Source of the DNA: Candidatus Zhuqueibacterota bacterium
GTDB lineage: Bacteria; KSB1; UBA2214
DNA: 5,803 nt
Direction: 5' to 3'
Assembly (NCBI GenBank): GCA_022706175.1
Contig: JAKJDB010000198.1
Coordinates: forward strand, 1-5,803
Part shown: positions 1-5,777 of the stretch, in pieces
Layout: every line of letters starts with the position of its first letter
Position numbering within the stretch: the stretch's first letter is position 1
Notes under the pieces: model-generated
Told to the model about the DNA's origin: nothing
Seen by the model: the letters and a program-made list of their open reading frames with translations, nothing else
Database searches by the model: none
Translations under genes and position numbers: made by a program

Positions 1-1
1 G

Positions 2-169
2 CACACACCGGATCTGTTTATTGAAAAAGGGTATCGTCCATTGTTCGCTGCCATCGCCTGGCTCTTTCACCAGCTGCAGTGGATGCAGCGCGGCCGTATT
101 TCTCTGTACATCCTCTATATCGCTGTCGCACTGCTGGCATTGTTGTTCTGGTTTGGAGGGCTGCGATGA
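2..169 (+). CDS. hyfB: HyfB-like antiporter subunit, C-terminal end only (5' truncated by window)
   Basis: Frame 2 is open from the window edge to a TGA at 167-169 and encodes the last 55 residues of a protein. It consists of an amphipathic stretch (about residues 11-30, with Q-L-Q-W-M-Q-R-G-R) followed by a hydrophobic segment (about residues 33-53, I-S-L-Y-I-L-Y-I...) that would be the final transmembrane helix. A 'Q-x-G-x-hydrophobic-x-x-Y' turn before a last helix is typical of the C-terminus of HyfB/HycC-type NuoL-like subunits. In this family the subunit is a proton or sodium channel at the distal end of the membrane arm. The stop overlaps the next start as ATGA, and the next gene is hyfC, the usual neighbour of hyfB. 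The assignment rests on this context and a short tail, because the conserved channel region lies outside the window. Confidence 0.8.
   Translation, partial: HTPDLFIEKGYRPLFAAIAWLFHQLQWMQRGRISLYILYIAVALLALLFWFGGLR
155..159 (+). promoter_or_regulatory. Ribosome binding site of hyfC
   Basis: GGAGG lies six bases before the ATG at 166, inside the last codons of hyfB. It decides the hyfC start: the same frame is open from an ATG at 79, but that start would overlap hyfB by 91 bases and has no comparable site. Confidence 0.75.
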
Positions 170-1074
170 AACTTCCCGCCTTGATATTCTTTATCGCGTC
201 TCTGCTGGCTGCGCCCCTGCTGACCGGATGGATCGTCCGCGTCAAAGCCCTTTTCGCCGGCCGCAAGGGCAGTCCGGTCCTGCAGCCCTATCATGATCTG
301 TTTCGCCTGCTGCGCAAAGGCGCAGTGTACAGCAAAAGCACCAGTCCGCTTTTTTATTTGGCGCCCATGGTGACTTTGGCCGCTCTGATCGCCGCGTTGT
401 GTCTGTTGCCGTTGCCCGGATACGGCGCCCTGCTCTCCTTTCAGGCTGATCTCATCCTCTTCGCCTATCTGTTCGCTCTGGGCCGTTTTTTCACCATTCT
501 GGCGGCGCTGGACACCGGATCGGCCTTTGAAGGCATGGGCGCCAGCCGCGAGGCTTTCTTTTCCATTTTTGCCGAGCTGATATTTTTCCTCTCCCTGGCC
601 ACATTGGCGCGGTTCACCAATTCGCTGTCGCTCTCGTCCATATTCGAAAGCCATGCCTCCGGCATCAACTATGGCGACAGTCCGGCGCTGGCGCTGCTGC
701 TGGTGAGCTTGTTCGCCGCTCTGTTGACGGAAAACTGCCGCATCCCGGTGGACGATCCGACCACGCATCTGGAACTGACCATGATCCACGAAGTCATGGT
801 GCTGGATCACAGCGGACCCGACCTGGCCTATATTCTTTACGGCGCTGCGCTCAAGTTGTGGATCTGGTCGATGTTCATCACCCTGGTGATCATCTCCAGT
901 TTTCCTTCGCCCCGCTGGCTGCAGCCGCTCATTGCCGCAGCCGTGCTCTTTCTGATCGCCACTGTGGTCGGCGTCATCGAATCCACCATGGCGCGTCTGC
1001 GCCTGACGGCCGTGCCGCGAATGCTGATGGCGGCCGGTGCGCTCGGTTTGCTCAGTTACATCATTTTAGGATGA
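166..1074 (+). CDS. hyfC: HyfC/HycD-like membrane subunit (NuoH family)
   Basis: This 302-residue membrane protein is close in length to E. coli HycD (about 307) and is the NuoH homologue, which links the redox arm to the ion-pumping arm. Family motifs are visible in order. They are the positively charged loop after helix 1, G-R-K-G-S-P-V-L-Q-P-Y-H-D-L-F-R-L-L-R-K-G (32-52), the D-T-G-S-A-F-E-G-M-G-A-S-R-E-A loop (116-130), and E-N-C-R-I-P-V-D-D-P-T-T-H-L-E-L-T (189-205) continuing to M-I-H-E (206-209). These acidic loops line the E-channel and cavity near the NuoD/NuoB interface. About eight hydrophobic segments can be picked out. The start at 166 is chosen over one at 79 because it has a GGAGG site and forms an ATGA overlap with hyfB. 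It is followed by hyfE after three bases. There is no sign of damage. Confidence 0.95.
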   Translation: MKLPALIFFIASLLAAPLLTGWIVRVKALFAGRKGSPVLQPYHDLFRLLRKGAVYSKSTSPLFYLAPMVTLAALIAALCLLPLPGYGALLSFQADLILFAYLFALGRFFTILAALDTGSAFEGMGASREAFFSIFAELIFFLSLATLARFTNSLSLSSIFESHASGINYGDSPALALLLVSLFAALLTENCRIPVDDPTTHLELTMIHEVMVLDHSGPDLAYILYGAALKLWIWSMFITLVIISSFPSPRWLQPLIAAAVLFLIATVVGVIESTMARLRLTAVPRMLMAAGALGLLSYIILG

Positions 1075-1077
1075 CCC

Positions 1078-1722
1078 ATGCAAACATTGGTCGATATCGT
1101 TCTGCTTCTGGTTCTGCTCAGCGACCTGTACCTGTTGAGCTCAAGCCGCCTCGGCGCCTCCATCAAGGTGCTCGCCTTTCAGGGGGTGATGCTGTCGCTG
1201 CTGCCCTTTCTCTCGTCGGGCATGGTGCGGTCGCCACACGCCTTTATCATCGCCATCAGCAGTTGCGCGATCAAAGCGATCCTCATTCCGCGTCTGCTCT
1301 CGCGTGCGGCGCGTGAGGTTCATATCGGATTGGAGATCGACTCGTACATCCCCTACGGCGCCTCCCTGCTGGCCGGCATGGGGGTGGTGCTGCTCTCCTT
1401 TTGGGTGGCGAGAAAATTTCAGCTGCCGGTCACCGTCTCTACGCGGCTGTGGATTCCGGTGTCCCTGGCTGCGGTGATGATCGGCCTGCTGATGCTCATC
1501 ATTCGAAAAAAGGCCATCTCCCAGGTGATCGGCTATCTGGCGATGGAAAACGGCATCTATGTGCTGGGGCTCTCTTTTGCCGCGCAGATGCCGTTCCTGG
1601 TCGAGTTGGGGGTGTTGCTGGATATCTTTGCCGGCGTGTTCATCATGGGCATTATCCTGAATCACATCAAATATTATTTTGATGATCTGGATGTGGAAAA
1701 TTTGACCGTATTGAAGGATTAG
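1078..1722 (+). CDS. hyfE: HyfE-like membrane subunit (NuoK-related)
   Basis: This 214-residue protein matches E. coli HyfE (about 216 residues) in length and is largely hydrophobic, with roughly six to seven membrane segments. The C-terminal half carries the family pattern G-Y-L-A-M-E-N-G-I-Y-V-L-G (152-164) and E-L-G-V-L-L-D-I-F-A-G-V-F (176-188). Glu157 and Glu176 lie within hydrophobic helices, as do the two buried glutamates of NuoK that take part in proton transfer. The acidic tail (F-D-D-L-D-V-E-N) is cytoplasmic in this family. The start ATG at 1078 follows an AGGA (1068-1071) by six bases, and the gene lies three bases after hyfC and two before hyfF. It differs from short NuoK (about 100 residues) by its extra N-terminal helices, as expected for HyfE of Hyf and Ehr complexes. 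Confidence 0.92.
   Translation: MQTLVDIVLLLVLLSDLYLLSSSRLGASIKVLAFQGVMLSLLPFLSSGMVRSPHAFIIAISSCAIKAILIPRLLSRAAREVHIGLEIDSYIPYGASLLAGMGVVLLSFWVARKFQLPVTVSTRLWIPVSLAAVMIGLLMLIIRKKAISQVIGYLAMENGIYVLGLSFAAQMPFLVELGVLLDIFAGVFIMGIILNHIKYYFDDLDVENLTVLKD
1714..1718 (+). promoter_or_regulatory. Ribosome binding site of hyfF (GTG start)
   Basis: AAGGA, formed by the last codons of hyfE, lies six bases before the GTG at 1725. It supports this GTG as the hyfF start, as does the two-base gap after the hyfE stop. Confidence 0.65.
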
Positions 1723-1724
1723 TC

Positions 1725-3170
1725 GTGATCGCAGCTGCCATACTTATCCCCCTTTTATTCGCAGCAGCGGCCTTTGGGGTCCGTCAGGTTGTTCTCCGCC
1801 GCCGCCTCTGGCTGCTCGCCGCACTGGCGCACGGCGCGGTGGTGACCGCGATGATTTTGCAGCCGCCGCAGCCCATCTGGGGCGGCTGGCTGGCTGCCGA
1901 CAGCCTGGGACTGCTGTTCCTGGGGATCGTCAGTCTGCTATTCTGCGTCAGCGCCGTGTACGGCCCCAGCTATCTGGCCGGCCGGGCACACGCACAGGAA
2001 TCAGGTTCGCGGGATCCGGAACGCCTCTTCATCGCCTGCCTGCTGATCTTTTTGTCCACCATGTCGCTGGTCACTCTGTCGCATCATCTCGGTCTGCTGT
2101 GGGTGGCCGTGGAGGCCACCACCCTGGCCAGCGCGCCGCTGATTTTTTTTCATCGCACCGTCCAGTCGCTGGAAGCCACCTGGAAGTACCTGCTCATCTG
2201 TTCGGTCGGCATCGCCCTGGCGCTGTTCGGCACGTTTTTTCTCGGCGCCGCAGCTACGGCCGGCGGCCGCCAGGCCTCGCTCATACTCGACCATCTTGTG
2301 CAGATGGGACCGCAGCTGGATGTGCGACTGACTCGCATCGCCTTTATCTTTTTGCTGGTGGGCTATGGCACCAAAATGGGGCTGGCGCCCATGCACACCT
2401 GGCTGCCTGACGCACACAGTGAGGCGCCCTCCGTGGTCTCGTCGCTTTTGTCCGGCGTGCTGCTAAACTGCGCCTTTCTCGCCATCCTGCGCAGCTATCA
2501 GATCTGCCGGGCGGCGGGCGAAGCGGTCTTTGCTCAGCAGGTGTTGCTGATCTTTGGTCTGGTCTCCATACTCATGGCCGCGGTGTTCATCCTCAATCAA
2601 CCGGATTACAAACGGCTGCTGGCCTATTCGAGCGTCGAGCATATGGGCATCCTGGCGCTGGGCATCGGACTGGGTCCAACCGCCTTTTATTTTTCCCTGT
2701 TGCACGCAGTCAACCATTCGCTGACCAAGGGCGGGCTGTTCCTGACCAGCGGCAACATTCTGTCGCTGTTCAACACCAAGTCGATCCGCCGGATCACGGG
2801 ATTGGCCAAAAGCCACCCTGCGGTCAGCTGGCTGTGGGTGATCGGGTTTCTGGCGATCTCGGGAACGCCGCTCTTTGGCATTTTCGTCAGCGAGTTCAAT
2901 CTCCTCGGCATGGCGGTTTTACAGAACCGGCTCGCGGTGGCGGCCTTGTTTCTATTCCTGCTGACCGTCATCTTTATCGCCATGGCCGCCTCCGTTTTGC
3001 CCATGGTCCAGGGAACACCGCAGCAGAACGCTGAAGAAAAACTCCCGGCTGTGCTCTGGCTGATGCCGCTGCTGCTCTTTCTTCTCACCGGATTTCTCGG
3101 CGTGCACATCCCGGCCTGGCTCGATCGATTGATCGCCGTCGGCGCAGCCGAGTTGGGAGGCGTGCGATGA
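1725..3170 (+). CDS. hyfF: HyfF-like antiporter subunit (NuoL/M/N family)
   Basis: This 481-residue polytopic membrane protein is slightly shorter than E. coli HyfF (about 526) and close to NuoN. It belongs to the Mrp/NuoL-M-N antiporter family that moves protons or sodium ions. Core motifs are present: W-V-A-V-E-A-T-T-L (126-134) with the key helix-5 Glu130, and a Lys at 154 in A-T-W-K-Y-L-L. G-Y-G-T-K-M-G-L-A-P-M-H-T-W-L-P-D-A-H (213-231) carries channel Lys217 and His224. H-S-L-T-K-G-G-L-F (331-339) carries Lys335, and F-V-S-E-F (387-391) carries Glu389. The charged residues needed for ion transfer are therefore intact. Translation starts at a GTG with a well-placed AAGGA. The 3' end overlaps hyfG by an ATGA, with GGGAGG at 3155-3160 serving hyfG. 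There is no hyfD gene between hyfC and hyfE, so only HyfB and HyfF supply antiporter modules in the visible operon. Confidence 0.95.
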   Translation: MIAAAILIPLLFAAAAFGVRQVVLRRRLWLLAALAHGAVVTAMILQPPQPIWGGWLAADSLGLLFLGIVSLLFCVSAVYGPSYLAGRAHAQESGSRDPERLFIACLLIFLSTMSLVTLSHHLGLLWVAVEATTLASAPLIFFHRTVQSLEATWKYLLICSVGIALALFGTFFLGAAATAGGRQASLILDHLVQMGPQLDVRLTRIAFIFLLVGYGTKMGLAPMHTWLPDAHSEAPSVVSSLLSGVLLNCAFLAILRSYQICRAAGEAVFAQQVLLIFGLVSILMAAVFILNQPDYKRLLAYSSVEHMGILALGIGLGPTAFYFSLLHAVNHSLTKGGLFLTSGNILSLFNTKSIRRITGLAKSHPAVSWLWVIGFLAISGTPLFGIFVSEFNLLGMAVLQNRLAVAALFLFLLTVIFIAMAASVLPMVQGTPQQNAEEKLPAVLWLMPLLLFLLTGFLGVHIPAWLDRLIAVGAAELGGVR

Positions 3171-4678
3171 AACGTACCGGCCTCGCTATTTTGCGCAACG
3201 CTGAATCCATCGAATTGTCCGCGCTGCCCACGCTTCCGATTCACCGCTTTCGCGATCAGGTGGTGACAGCGATTGCCGACGGCGCGCGTCTCGCGGCTTT
3301 CTTTGCCATGCGCACCCATCGTCAGTCCGTCCGCCTGTTCGCGGTCCTGGCGGATGATCAGAACGGCGTGTTGCACGCCCTCAGCAGCAACGTAAAAGAG
3401 AGTTTTCCGTCCTTGACTGCAGAGTGTCCACAGGCCCATCTCTTTGAACGAGAGATCTTTGAGCAAACAGGCGTGATGCCTGAGGGCCATCCCTGGCTCA
3501 AGCCGGTGCGCTTTGCCCCGGCCGACTGGCCCGGCGCGAACCGAGCGACGACGCCGGCGATCGGACACGCGGATTTTTTCAAAATGCAGGGCGAGGAGAT
3601 CCATGAAGTGGCTGTGGGGCCGGTGCACGCCGGTGTGATCGAACCGGGCCATTTTCGCTTTCAATGCCACGGAGAAAACGTCTATCATCTGGAGATCTCG
3701 CTCGGCTATCAGCATCGCGGCATTGAAAAGGCGCTGACCGCCGGGCCGCCGGCTAACTCGCTTCATCTTGTGCAAACCGCGGCCGGAGACACCTCGATCG
3801 GCCACGCGATGACCTATGCGGCGGCGGTGGAAGGGCTCAGCCGAATGCGCGTGCCGGCGAGAGCGCAAGCCTTGCGCGGCATTGCCCTGGAGCTGGAGCG
3901 CTTGGCCAACCACATCGGCGATCTCGGCGCCCTGGCCGGCGATGTCGGATTCCTGCCCACGGCAGCGCAGTGCGGCGCGGTTCGCGGTGATTTTTTGAAT
4001 ATGACCGCCCTGCTGTGCGGCAGCCGGCTTGGCCGCGGCATGGTGCAGGTCGGCGGCGTAGCCTATGATCTGGAACCGGCCAGAGCCGCTGAACTGCTCT
4101 CCCGGCTGCGTAAGGGAGAACAAGCGGTCACGGCCGCGGTCAATCTGTTGTGGAACTCTTCGTCGGTGTTGTCGCGCTTCGAAACCACCGGCGTTCTCAC
4201 CAGCCGGCAGGCGACGGACCTCGGCCTCGTCGGACCAGCGGCGCGCGCCTCCGGCGTCTACCGGGATGTGCGCCACGACTTTCCCTTCGGCATCTATTCG
4301 CTTTTTCATATTCCGGTCTCCACCCTCAATGCCGGCGACGTCTACAGCCGCGCCTTGGTGCGCTGGCTGGAGATTCAGCGATCCATCGCCTTTATTCAGG
4401 AGCTCGTCGAATCCCTGCCGCCGGGCGAAGTGCGGAACAGCCGGACTCTCTCGATGGGCGCCAACCGCTTTGCCGTGGCGTTGAGCGAAGGATGGCGCGG
4501 CGAGATCTGCCACATCGTGATCACCGATCGCCACGGTAAACCGGCGCGCTATAAAATTGTCGATCCCTCCTTTCACAACTGGCCGGGGCTGGCGCTGTGC
4601 TTGCGCGGACAGGCCATCTCCGATTTCCCGTTGTGCAATAAAAGCTTTAATCTCTCATATTGCGGGTTTGATCTCTAA
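3167..4678 (+). CDS. hyfG: HyfG/HycE-like large subunit (NuoC-NuoD fusion) lacking the [NiFe] cysteines; Ehr-type
   Basis: This 503-residue soluble subunit is shorter than HycE/HyfG (about 570). Residues 1-130 form a NuoC-like (30 kDa) domain ending in F-E-R-E-I-F-E-Q-T-G-V-M-P-E-G-H-P (93-109). Residues 147-503 form a NuoD-like (49 kDa) domain with V-G-P-V-H-A-G-V-I-E-P-G-H-F (150-163), Y-Q-H-R-G-I-E-K (181-188), E-L-E-R-L-A-N-H (242-249) and a C-terminal Y-K-I-V-D-P-S-F-H-N (462-471). These are hydrogenase-like rather than complex I-like. The metal ligands are missing. Where hydrogenases have CGxC before the conserved His (His213) there is A206-G-D-T209, and where they have DPCxxC there is N495-L-S497-Y-C-G500. 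The protein ends three residues later, so there is no extension for maturation cleavage. It should form the substrate pocket of an Ehr complex with an unknown reaction, not a hydrogen-evolving site. Start: ATG in an ATGA overlap, with GGGAGG six bases upstream. Confidence 0.93.
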   Translation: MKRTGLAILRNAESIELSALPTLPIHRFRDQVVTAIADGARLAAFFAMRTHRQSVRLFAVLADDQNGVLHALSSNVKESFPSLTAECPQAHLFEREIFEQTGVMPEGHPWLKPVRFAPADWPGANRATTPAIGHADFFKMQGEEIHEVAVGPVHAGVIEPGHFRFQCHGENVYHLEISLGYQHRGIEKALTAGPPANSLHLVQTAAGDTSIGHAMTYAAAVEGLSRMRVPARAQALRGIALELERLANHIGDLGALAGDVGFLPTAAQCGAVRGDFLNMTALLCGSRLGRGMVQVGGVAYDLEPARAAELLSRLRKGEQAVTAAVNLLWNSSSVLSRFETTGVLTSRQATDLGLVGPAARASGVYRDVRHDFPFGIYSLFHIPVSTLNAGDVYSRALVRWLEIQRSIAFIQELVESLPPGEVRNSRTLSMGANRFAVALSEGWRGEICHIVITDRHGKPARYKIVDPSFHNWPGLALCLRGQAISDFPLCNKSFNLSYCGFDL

Positions 4679-5445
4679 TGTACACGATCCTAAAAAGCCG
4701 TTTGCACCAGGGCTGCCGCACACAGCCCTTTCCGCCATCGCCCGAATCACTGCCTGACCGGTTTCGCGGTCTGCCGGAAATCACCCCCGGTCTCTGCAGC
4801 CGGGATTGCCGGCTGTGCATTCAACACTGTCCCACGGCCGCCATCAGCCGGCAAGCGTCGGAGCACCGCATCCAGATCGATCTGGGGCGCTGTATTTTTT
4901 GCGGCGAGTGCGCCGCGGTCTGCCCGGCGCAAGCCATCGCCTTTAGCCGCGACTATCAGCTCTCTTCGCGCACGCGCAGCGGATTGCTGATAGGGCAGAA
5001 GGAAAAACCGTTGCTGGAGCCGCTGACGGGTGAGAAACGGCGGCTGTTCCAGAGGTCGCTCAAACTGCGCCAGGTGAGCGCCGGGGGCTGCAATGGTTGC
5101 GAAGTGGATGTGAATGTGCTTAATACGCTGGCGTTTGATCTCGGCCGATTCGGCATCCAGATGGTGGCGTCGCCGCGGCATGCGGATGGATTGCTCATCA
5201 CCGGTCCGGTGACGCTGAACATGCACTCGGCGCTGCTCAAGACCTGGGAGGCGGTGCCGCCGCCCAAACTGGTCATTGCGGTCGGCAGCTGCGCCATCAG
5301 CGGCGGGCTGTTTCGTGATTTCGAACAGGTGAAAAACGGCGTGGAGGGGATTCTGCCGGTGGACCTCTATGTTCCAGGCTGTCCGCCCAACCCCTGGACG
5401 ATTCTGGACGGGCTGGTGAGATTGATCGGCCGACAACAGGGTTAA
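4678..5445 (+). CDS. hyfI: Fused ferredoxin-NuoB iron-sulfur subunit (HyfH + HyfI-like)
   Basis: This 255-residue protein joins two subunits that are separate in E. coli Hyc/Hyf. The N-terminal part (about 30-100) is a two-cluster ferredoxin. Its first site is C40-x3-C44-x2-C47-x3-C51-P and its second is C72-x2-C75-x2-C78-x3-C82-P, the latter in the HyfH-like context D-L-G-R-C-I-F-C. The C-terminal part (about 125-252) is the NuoB/small-subunit domain with G-G-C-N-G-C (Cys138, Cys141), G-S-C-A-I-S-G-G (Cys205) and P-G-C-P-P-N-P-W (Cys235). Together these give the four ligands of the proximal [4Fe-4S] cluster, with the CxxC spacing of hydrogenases rather than the CC of complex I. It should relay electrons from a donor to the HyfG pocket. 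Its ATG shares one base with the hyfG stop (TAATG) and has no strong ribosome site, so it is probably translated by coupling. The first ferredoxin motif has one extra residue compared with the common CxxCxxCxxxCP. Confidence 0.93.
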   Translation: MYTILKSRLHQGCRTQPFPPSPESLPDRFRGLPEITPGLCSRDCRLCIQHCPTAAISRQASEHRIQIDLGRCIFCGECAAVCPAQAIAFSRDYQLSSRTRSGLLIGQKEKPLLEPLTGEKRRLFQRSLKLRQVSAGGCNGCEVDVNVLNTLAFDLGRFGIQMVASPRHADGLLITGPVTLNMHSALLKTWEAVPPPKLVIAVGSCAISGGLFRDFEQVKNGVEGILPVDLYVPGCPPNPWTILDGLVRLIGRQQG

Positions 5446-5450
5446 TCATC

Positions 5451-5469
5451 CCAGCGCTGAGACGCGTGG
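5451..5469 (+). repeat. Degenerate copy of the CCACGCGC palindrome; possible operon terminator
   Basis: CCAGCGCTGAGACGCGTGG starts five bases after the last stop. It aligns with the 20-base palindrome at 5581 and 5691, matching both ends, with one base missing and a changed centre. It can fold as CCA-GCG / CGC-(G bulge)-TGG with loop CTGAGA. It is followed by a moderately T-rich stretch (TTATAGTGTTTATAT), so it may act as a weak transcription terminator. That role is inferred; the stem is short and the T run is interrupted. Confidence 0.4.
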
Positions 5470-5559
5470 TTATAGTGTTTATATATCGAAGACCTATTCC
5501 AATCTCCTGATCATGGTGATTTCTCTTTCATGGGGAATGGTTACGACGGTCTCTACTGC

Positions 5560-5580
5560 TCTATAACGCCTGTTTCATTG
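5560..5580 (+). repeat. Direct repeat A, copy 1
   Basis: This 21-base element has the core ACGCCTGTTTCAT. It matches 5628-5648 at 19 of 21 positions and abuts the first 20-base palindrome exactly. Confidence 0.75.
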
Positions 5581-5600
5581 CCACGCGCTTTAGCGCGTGG
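5581..5600. repeat. 20-base palindrome P, copy 1
   Basis: CCACGCGCTTTAGCGCGTGG is an 8-base-pair perfect inverted repeat around TTTA and is identical to 5691-5710. The following bases (GTGTTGTGATTT) are not a T run, so it does not look like a normal intrinsic terminator. It resembles REP-like dispersed palindromes. Confidence 0.9.
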
Positions 5601-5627
5601 GTGTTGTGATTTAAAATGTCCCCACTA

Positions 5628-5648
5628 TCTATGACGCCTGTTTCATCG
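5628..5648 (+). repeat. Direct repeat A, copy 2
   Basis: This is the second copy of the element at 5560-5580, with two differences. Here it runs into repeat B rather than into the palindrome, sharing the last two bases (CG). Confidence 0.75.
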
Positions 5649-5677
5649 CGCCATGGCAAATGCTATGCAAAACGACA
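5647..5677 (+). repeat. Direct repeat B, copy 1
   Basis: This 31-base element begins CGCGCCATGGC and contains ATGCTATGCAAAAC. It is identical to 5773-5803 at 28 of 31 positions. The GCCATGGC core is itself palindromic. Confidence 0.8.
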
Positions 5678-5690
5678 ATCCCCTTCATAG

Positions 5691-5710
5691 CCACGCGCTT
5701 TAGCGCGTGG
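5691..5710. repeat. 20-base palindrome P, copy 2
   Basis: This is an exact second copy of the palindrome at 5581-5600. It is followed by ATTTTGTATT, somewhat T-rich, so a terminator role cannot be excluded. Its identity to copy 1 in otherwise different flanks argues for a mobile or converted repeat. Confidence 0.9.
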
Positions 5711-5731
5711 ATTTTGTATTGAAAAAAGCGA

Positions 5732-5743
5732 GGGCTTTAGCCC
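5732..5743. repeat. Second palindrome type, GGGC-TTTA-GCCC
   Basis: GGGCTTTAGCCC has a 4-base-pair stem around the same TTTA centre as the CCACGCGC palindromes. The shared centre with a different stem suggests a related repeat family rather than chance. It is short, so the evidence is modest. Confidence 0.5.
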
Positions 5744-5769
5744 AATCTTCGCAGGGGCGGCCCGTCAAT

Positions 5770-5777
5770 CCACGCGC
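5770..5777. repeat. Half copy of palindrome P joined to repeat B
   Basis: CCACGCGC is the left arm of palindrome P. It is not followed by its TTTA-GCGCGTGG half but runs directly into CATGGCG of repeat B. Its first bases lie just outside the start of repeat B copy 2. Confidence 0.5.

Noticed and set aside
79..165. Earlier ATG for hyfC giving 29 more residues
   Set aside because: It overlaps the hyfB C-terminus, lacks a good ribosome site, and adds a non-family N-terminus. The ATG at 166 has GGAGG and matches the family length.
2687..4576. Long open frame (629 codons) on the minus strand opposite hyfF and hyfG
   Set aside because: It lies antisense to two well-conserved genes, crosses their junction, has a low-complexity Arg/Gln/Gly/His-rich composition typical of a shadow frame in GC-rich DNA, and shows no recognisable domain.
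3167..4678. Active hydrogen-evolving hydrogenase or formate hydrogenlyase
   Set aside because: All four Ni-Fe ligand cysteines are missing and no maturation or formate dehydrogenase genes are visible.
4620..4700. Frameshift hiding a C-terminal DPCxxC motif of the large subunit
   Set aside because: The two other plus-strand frames around this point contain no DPCxxC. The stop overlaps the next start neatly, and the N-terminal motif is also lost in an uninterrupted frame.
5581..5710. Palindrome P copies as classical intrinsic terminators
   Set aside because: Stems are GC-rich, but neither copy is followed by a proper T run, and copy 1 lies 135 bases past the operon end. The exact duplication points to a dispersed repeat instead.
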